A DNA stretch of 63,418 nucleotides from Myxococcales bacterium. Its GTDB lineage: Bacteria > Myxococcota_A > UBA796 > GCA-2862545. Below the pieces are notes generated by a model. The model had not been told where the DNA came from and did no database searches. It worked only from the letters and a program-made list of their open reading frames with translations. This document shows positions 59,309-63,418 of this stretch, piece by piece. Position 1 is the first letter of the stretch. Each line of letters opens with the position of its first letter. The stretch spans positions 1 to 63,418 of the forward strand of contig JAHQVJ010000167.1 of the NCBI GenBank assembly GCA_019634415.1, given 5' to 3'. A program made the translations under genes and the position numbers.

Positions 59309-59727
59309 CAGAGCACCTCTGCATCGCGCTTGACGAACCTGGTGGCTACCGAGAGCTTGTGGCCTGCGAGGCGGAACGCCTCACGAGCGACGTCCTCGGG
59401 CACACCGTCGAGCTCGTACATCACCCGACCAGGCTTCACCACCGCGACCCAACGATCGGGCGCACCCTTCCCCTTCCCCATCCGCGTCTCGAGCGGCTTT
59501 TTGGACAGAGGCTTGTCGGGGAAGATGCGAATCCACACCTTTCCGCCTCGCTTGATGTGACGCGTCATGGCGATACGAGCAGCCTCGATCTGCCGTGCAG
59601 TCACGAAGCCGCGCGTGGTGGCCTGTAGGCCAAAGTCCCCGAAGGAGACCTCGGAACCGCGATACGCGAAACCACGCATGCGACCTTTCTGAACCCGGCG
59701 ATGCCGTACACGCTTGGGCGCCAGCAT
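59308..59727 (-). CDS. rplP: Ribosomal protein uL16
   Basis: A protein of 139 aa. MLAPKRVRHRRVQKGRMRGF, FGDFGLQATTRGFVTARQIE and RGGKVWIRIFPDKPLSKKPL, then GKGKGAPDRWVAVVKPGRVM, are diagnostic. It contacts the A-site tRNA elbow. Length is normal. Confidence 0.97.
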   Translation of the reverse strand: MLAPKRVRHRRVQKGRMRGFAYRGSEVSFGDFGLQATTRGFVTARQIEAARIAMTRHIKRGGKVWIRIFPDKPLSKKPLETRMGKGKGAPDRWVAVVKPGRVMYELDGVPEDVAREAFRLAGHKLSVATRFVKRDAEVL

Positions 59728-59764
59728 GATCTACTCCAATAGCCTGATGACCCGAGACACCCAC

Positions 59765-60409
59765 CTAGGAGGTGGATGCCTCGTCACCGAGAAGTTCACC
59801 CTTGAAGATCCAGACCTTGACGCCGATCACGCCGTATGAGGTCTTGGCCTCCGCCAATCCGTAGTCGACATCGGCACGCAGCGTGTGCAGCGGCATCCGA
59901 CCGTCGTGGTACCACTCGACCCGAGACATCTCGGAGCCACCCAGGCGCCCGCCACACATCACCTTGATGCCCTTCGCCCCGGCACGACGTGCCTGCGTGA
60001 GCGCCTTCTTCATCGCCCTTCGAAAGCTCACTCGCTTCACGAGCTGCGCGGCAATGTTCTCGGCGACGAGCACCGCCTCGGTCTCCACCTTGCGAACTTC
60101 CATGATGTGGACGTACACGTCGGTGCTGATCAGTCGCTGCAGCTCATTCCGAAGCGCATCCAGACCCGTAGCTCGCTTGCCGAGGATGATTCCCGGCTTC
60201 GCGGCGTGGATGAACACCTTCGCCTTGTTGGCAGCCCGCTCGATGAGGATCTTCGAGATGCCGGCAGAGGACAGCTTGCGCTTCACGTGTGCGCGGATCG
60301 ACAGGTCTTCGGCGACATAGCGCCCGTAGTCCTTGTCGGCGAACCACTTGGAGTCCCAGCCGCGGGTGATGCCCACCCGAAATCCGATGGGATGTACTTT
60401 CTGGCCCAT
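59765..60409 (-). CDS. rpsC: Ribosomal protein uS3
   Basis: A protein of 214 aa. MGQKVHPIGFRVGITRGWDS opens it. The KH domain centres on KVFIHAAKPGIILGKRATGL (GxxG loop). The C-terminal domain reads GAKGIKVMCGGRLGGSEMSR and YHDGRMPLHTLRADVDYGLA. It lines the mRNA entry channel. Confidence 0.97.
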   Translation of the reverse strand: MGQKVHPIGFRVGITRGWDSKWFADKDYGRYVAEDLSIRAHVKRKLSSAGISKILIERAANKAKVFIHAAKPGIILGKRATGLDALRNELQRLISTDVYVHIMEVRKVETEAVLVAENIAAQLVKRVSFRRAMKKALTQARRAGAKGIKVMCGGRLGGSEMSRVEWYHDGRMPLHTLRADVDYGLAEAKTSYGVIGVKVWIFKGELLGDEASTS

Positions 60410-60418
60410 TTAGAGCTC

Positions 60419-60766
60419 CTAGCGGGTTGCCAGCTGAACGGTGATGTGACTGGTCTTCTTCAGAATCCGAGTCGCCCGACCTTGTGCCCGAGGACGAAAC
60501 CGACGCAACGAAGGCCCTTGATCCACATGGATCGTCTGCACGTACAAGTCGTCGATGTCTAGCTCGACGTTCTCACGCTCCGCAGACTGCTCTGCGTTTG
60601 CCACGGCAGACTCTACGAGCTTGCGAATGATGGGCGCCGACTTCTTCTCGACGAACGCCAGCAACTCGATGGCTTCGGAGACGTCCTTTCCGCGGACGAG
60701 ATCCGCCACCAAGCGGGCCTTCTGCGCAGAAACGCGCACATGACGGAGTTTGGCGATGCTCTGCAC
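60419..60766 (-). CDS. rplV: Ribosomal protein uL22
   Basis: A protein of 115 aa. KLRHVRVSAQKARLVADLVR and AFVEKKSAPIIRKLVESAVA start the globular part. The exit-tunnel beta-hairpin reads GPSLRRFRPRAQGRATRILK, followed by KTSHITVQL. Normal length. Confidence 0.96.
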   Translation of the reverse strand: MQSIAKLRHVRVSAQKARLVADLVRGKDVSEAIELLAFVEKKSAPIIRKLVESAVANAEQSAERENVELDIDDLYVQTIHVDQGPSLRRFRPRAQGRATRILKKTSHITVQLATR

Positions 60767-60775
60767 GGGGTCCCC

Positions 60776-61054
60776 CTACCTGACCTTGCCCTTCCGATCG
60801 GCCGCATGGCCACGGAAGGTGCGGGTTCCAGAGAACTCGCCGAGTTTGTGCCCGATCATCTGCTCGGTGATGTACACCGGGATGAACTGACGCCCGTTGT
60901 GGACCGCGAAGGTGAGACCGATCATCTCGGGGATGATGGTCGAGCGTCGCGACCAGGTCTTGATCACCCGGTTGCTGCCCGAATCACGCGCCACCCGGAC
61001 CTTCCGCAGGAGATGCCCATCGATGAACGGGCCTTTCTTGATGGAACGGGCCAT
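60776..61054 (-). CDS. rpsS: Ribosomal protein uS19
   Basis: A protein of 92 aa. MARSIKKGPFIDGHLLRKVR, TWSRRSTIIPEMIGLTFAVH and GHKLGEFSGTRTFRGHAADR are the diagnostic segments. It starts 2 bases after the rplB stop. Confidence 0.97.
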   Translation of the reverse strand: MARSIKKGPFIDGHLLRKVRVARDSGSNRVIKTWSRRSTIIPEMIGLTFAVHNGRQFIPVYITEQMIGHKLGEFSGTRTFRGHAADRKGKVR

Positions 61055-61056
61055 GA

Positions 61057-61884
61057 CTACCTCGAGTTCCGACGTTTGAGGATGAAGCGGCTGGACGCCT
61101 TCTTCCGCTGACGGGTGCGGGCACCCTTGGTGGGCTTGCCCCAGGGCGACACTGGATGGCGCCCCTTCGCTCGGCCTTCACCACCACCATGAGGGTGGTC
61201 CACCGGGTTCATCGCCGTACCGCGGACGGTCGGACGCACGCCCAACCAGCGCTTGCGACCAGCCTTCCCGACTACCATGTTCTCGTGCTCGGTGTTGCCG
61301 ACCTGCCCGATGGTTGCCCGGTTGAGCCCCCACACGTTTCGCAGCTCGCCAGACGGGAGGCGCAACAGGACGTACCCTCCCTCCTTCGCCATCACCTGGG
61401 CATAGGAACCTGCCGAACGGCACATCTGACCGCCCCGACCGAGAGACAGCTCGATGTTGTGCACGAACGTTCCCAGCGGAACGCTCAGGAGCTCCATCGA
61501 GTTCCCCGGCCGGATGTCAGCATCGTTCGATGCGATGACTTCGTCGCCCACCTGCAGCCCGACGGGATGCAAGATGTAGCGCTTCTCACCGTCCGCGTAG
61601 TGGATGAGCGCAATGCGAGCCGACCGGTTGGGATCGTACTCGATGTGGGCCACCCGACCAGGCACGCCCGACTTGTCGCGCCGGAAGTCGATGATGCGAT
61701 ACTTCCGCTTGTGCCCGCCACCCTGATGGCGGACTGTGATGCGGCCACGGTTGTTGCGACCCGCACGCTTGGGCAGTGGCGCGAGCAGGGAACGCTCGGG
61801 GGTGGAGCGTGTGACTTCGGAGAAGTCCGACCCCGTCATTCCTCGACGACCTGCGCTCGTCGGTTTGTGCTTCTTGACACCCAT
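61057..61884 (-). CDS. rplB: Ribosomal protein uL2
   Basis: A protein of 275 aa. RNNRGRITVRHQGGGHKRKY, VAHIEYDPNRSARIALIHYA and the conserved His region MNPVDHPHGGGEGRAKGRHP near the C-terminus are present. It is a key part of the peptidyl-transferase centre. Normal length; it follows rplW by 9 bases. Confidence 0.97.
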   Translation of the reverse strand: MGVKKHKPTSAGRRGMTGSDFSEVTRSTPERSLLAPLPKRAGRNNRGRITVRHQGGGHKRKYRIIDFRRDKSGVPGRVAHIEYDPNRSARIALIHYADGEKRYILHPVGLQVGDEVIASNDADIRPGNSMELLSVPLGTFVHNIELSLGRGGQMCRSAGSYAQVMAKEGGYVLLRLPSGELRNVWGLNRATIGQVGNTEHENMVVGKAGRKRWLGVRPTVRGTAMNPVDHPHGGGEGRAKGRHPVSPWGKPTKGARTRQRKKASSRFILKRRNSR

Positions 61885-61893
61885 TGGGGTCCC

Positions 61894-62175
61894 CTACTCG
61901 AACAAATTGAGGGCGTGGCCTTCACACAGCGTGACGTAGGCCTTCTTCCAGTTCTTGCGCTTGCCGAACCGACGACCGAACCGCTTGGTCTTCCCACGCA
62001 TGATCAGGGTGCGAACATTGTCCACTTCTACGTTGTAGAAGGCTTCGACCGCACGCTTGATCTGGGGCTTGGAGGCATCGACCGACACCTCGAATGCATA
62101 GGTCCGATCGTTCCCGAGCAACGTAGTGGTCTTCTCGGTGACGAGAGGACGAACCAACGTGTCTTTGATCATCAT
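61894..62175 (-). CDS. rplW: Ribosomal protein uL23
   Basis: A protein of 93 aa from ATG 62175, overlapping the rplD stop by 4 bases. VRPLVTEKTTTLLGNDRTYA, KPQIKRAVEAFYNVEVDNVR and RGKTKRFGRRFGKRKNWKKA are typical. It sits at the tunnel exit and docks trigger factor and SRP. Confidence 0.96.
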   Translation of the reverse strand: MMIKDTLVRPLVTEKTTTLLGNDRTYAFEVSVDASKPQIKRAVEAFYNVEVDNVRTLIMRGKTKRFGRRFGKRKNWKKAYVTLCEGHALNLFE

Positions 62176-62822
62176 GCTGCATCCCCCTCGACGGCCGGAC
62201 GAGAACCCGTGAGCCGAGCGGTGACGGCCTCGACCGCGGCACGTGTCATCACGAGGTTGCGGCGGCGCAGAACGTCGTAGACGTTCAGCCCTTCGGGAGG
62301 CAACACAGTGACAGACGGAATGTTGCGAGCGGAGCGCTCCAGGCGCTCGTCTCTCGGCGCCACCAGCAGCATGTCTGCGAGCTCGAAGCGCTTCATGAAC
62401 TCCGTCACCTGACGGGTCTTGATCTCGGAGAGCTGCCAATCTTCGAGCACCACGAGAGCACTCTCTTCCGTGCGACGGGAGATCGCGCTCACCAGGGCGG
62501 CACGCCGAACCTTTCTGTTCAGCTTGAAGGCATGCACGCGGACTCGAGGACCGAACACGACACCGCCGCCACGCCACTGTGGCGCGCGGATAGTGCCCTG
62601 GCGAGCCCGCCCCGTGCCCTTCTGGCGCCATGGCTTCCGACCGCCGCCGGCGACCTCGGCACGCTCCTTGACCTTGTGCGTGCCGGCCCGAGCCTTGGCG
62701 CGCTGGTACCGCACCGCAGCGTAAAGCAGGTGCTCTCGGACCTCGGCCCCAAACACGGCGTCGTCGAGATCGAGCTCGCCGACCTTCTCGCGATTGGGGT
62801 TGTGGATATCGACCGTTGCCAT
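62172..62822 (-). CDS. rplD: Ribosomal protein uL4
   Basis: A protein of 216 aa from ATG 62822. The extended tunnel loop reads AGGGRKPWRQKGTGRARQGT and RAPQWRGGGVVFGP, and the globular part ends NLVMTRAAVEAVTARL. In E. coli uL4 autoregulates the S10 operon. It follows rpsJ by 25 bases, where rplC would normally lie. Confidence 0.96.
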   Translation of the reverse strand: MATVDIHNPNREKVGELDLDDAVFGAEVREHLLYAAVRYQRAKARAGTHKVKERAEVAGGGRKPWRQKGTGRARQGTIRAPQWRGGGVVFGPRVRVHAFKLNRKVRRAALVSAISRRTEESALVVLEDWQLSEIKTRQVTEFMKRFELADMLLVAPRDERLERSARNIPSVTVLPPEGLNVYDVLRRRNLVMTRAAVEAVTARLTGSRPAVEGDAA

Positions 62823-62847
62823 CGTGTCTTCCGCAGTTGCAGCGCTG

Positions 62848-63162
62848 TCAGGACAGCTTGATTTCCACGTGCACACCCGCCGACAGGTCGAGCTTCATGA
62901 GCGCGTCGACGGTCTGTTGGGTGGGCTCCAGGATGTCGAGCAGCCGATGATGCGTACGCCGCTCGAATTGTTCCCGGGACTTCTTGTCGATGTGAGGACC
63001 GCGCAAGACGGTCCAACGGTTCACCGTGGTGGGCAACGGGAAGGGACCCCGAATGTCGACCCCGGTCCGCTTCGCGGTCTCCACGATCTCTCGTGCGGAC
63101 TTGTCCAGCAGCTTGTGATCGTACGCCTTGAGGCGAATGCGAATCTTGTTTCCCGTAGCCAT
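62848..63162 (-). CDS. rpsJ: Ribosomal protein uS10
   Basis: A protein of 104 aa from ATG 63162. KIRIRLKAYDHKLLDKSARE, RGPFPLPTTVNRWTVLRGPH and IDKKSREQFERRTHHRLLDI are the family core. It is the first ribosomal gene of the array in the window, 55 bases after tuf. Confidence 0.97.
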   Translation of the reverse strand: MATGNKIRIRLKAYDHKLLDKSAREIVETAKRTGVDIRGPFPLPTTVNRWTVLRGPHIDKKSREQFERRTHHRLLDILEPTQQTVDALMKLDLSAGVHVEIKLS

Positions 63163-63217
63163 TTCGGTTCCTTCTCCAGTCGCGGCGGCCGCAGGCCGGC
63201 CGACGATCGCGTGGATT

Positions 63218-63418
63218 TCAGTCGGTGATGATCTTGGCGACGACGCCGGCGCCCACCGTGCGCCCACCCTCACGGATGGCGAACCGCAGCTGCTCGGCCA
63301 TCGCGATGGGCGTGATCAGCTCCACCTCCAGGTGCACACGGTCACCCGGCATCACCATCTCCACTCCCTCGGGGAGCTTGATCGACCCGGTCACGTCCGT
63401 CGTCCGGAAGTAGAACTG
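63218..63418 (-). CDS. tuf: Elongation factor Tu (C-terminal fragment, runs off the window)
   Basis: Only the last 66 codons lie in the window. They read QFYFRTTDVTGSIKLPEGVE, MVMPGDRVHLEVELITPIAM and FAIREGGRTVGAGVVAKIIT, the conserved end of EF-Tu domain 3, followed by a TGA. It probably belongs to the str operon leading into the S10 array. Confidence 0.95.
   Translation of the reverse strand, partial: QFYFRTTDVTGSIKLPEGVEMVMPGDRVHLEVELITPIAMAEQLRFAIREGGRTVGAGVVAKIITD

Overview
The window is GC-rich (roughly two thirds G+C by eye) and almost fully coding. Many neighbouring genes overlap by 4 to 13 bases, and GTG or TTG starts are common. Tandem outer-membrane barrel and TPR genes, an FHA/AgmX-type protein and a TatT-type TRAP system point to a deltaproteobacterium-like organism, most probably Myxococcota. 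This assignment comes from gene content; no marker tree was run.

Left third (1-24,900). A minus-strand trio encodes two LPS-type glycosyltransferases and an unusually long class A penicillin-binding protein, followed by tRNA-Cys. On the plus strand comes a TonB block: ExbB, ExbD, TonB, a TonB-dependent receptor that carries its own TonB-like N-terminal domain, and a lipoprotein. From 11,649 to 24,895 lies a nine-gene set in the order barrel, barrel, TPR, large TPR, TPR lipoprotein, AgmX-type membrane protein, small secreted protein, FHA/AgmX-type membrane protein, barrel. This matches the architecture of the Glt gliding and Nfs spore-coat machineries of Myxococcus xanthus and is the most interesting system in the window. 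The nearby ExbB/ExbD pair is a plausible energy source.

Middle (24,998-48,770). This part holds mainly metabolism and transport. An isolated rplC (L3) overlaps an acetoacetyl-CoA synthetase gene. IMP dehydrogenase follows on the other strand. A TatT lipoprotein / TatP-DctP / fused DctQ-DctM TRAP transporter is coupled to pyrE, an Xaa-Pro aminopeptidase and a zinc-ribbon membrane protein. Next come nadB, two tandem CDP-alcohol phosphatidyltransferases, pyrD, an unknown lipoprotein, tRNA-Gly, a gene-poor hairpin-rich spacer with two DnaA-box-like sites, an FAD-dependent oxidoreductase, the glycolytic operon gap-pgk-tpiA, an unknown membrane protein and a MarR-GNAT fusion.

Right third (48,869-63,418, minus strand). 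tuf (partial) leads into one continuous S10-spc-alpha ribosomal array running right to left: rpsJ, rplD, rplW, rplB, rpsS, rplV, rpsC, rplP, rpmC, rpsQ, rplN, rplX, rplE, rpsH, rplF, rplR, rpsE, rpmD, rplO, secY, map, rpsM, rpsK, rpoA, rplQ. It is followed by a Fur-family regulator, secG and tRNA-Leu. The array lacks rplC (found about 37 kb away on the other strand), rpsN, adk, infA, rpmJ and rpsD at their usual positions.

No insertion sequences, prophage genes or CRISPR arrays were seen.
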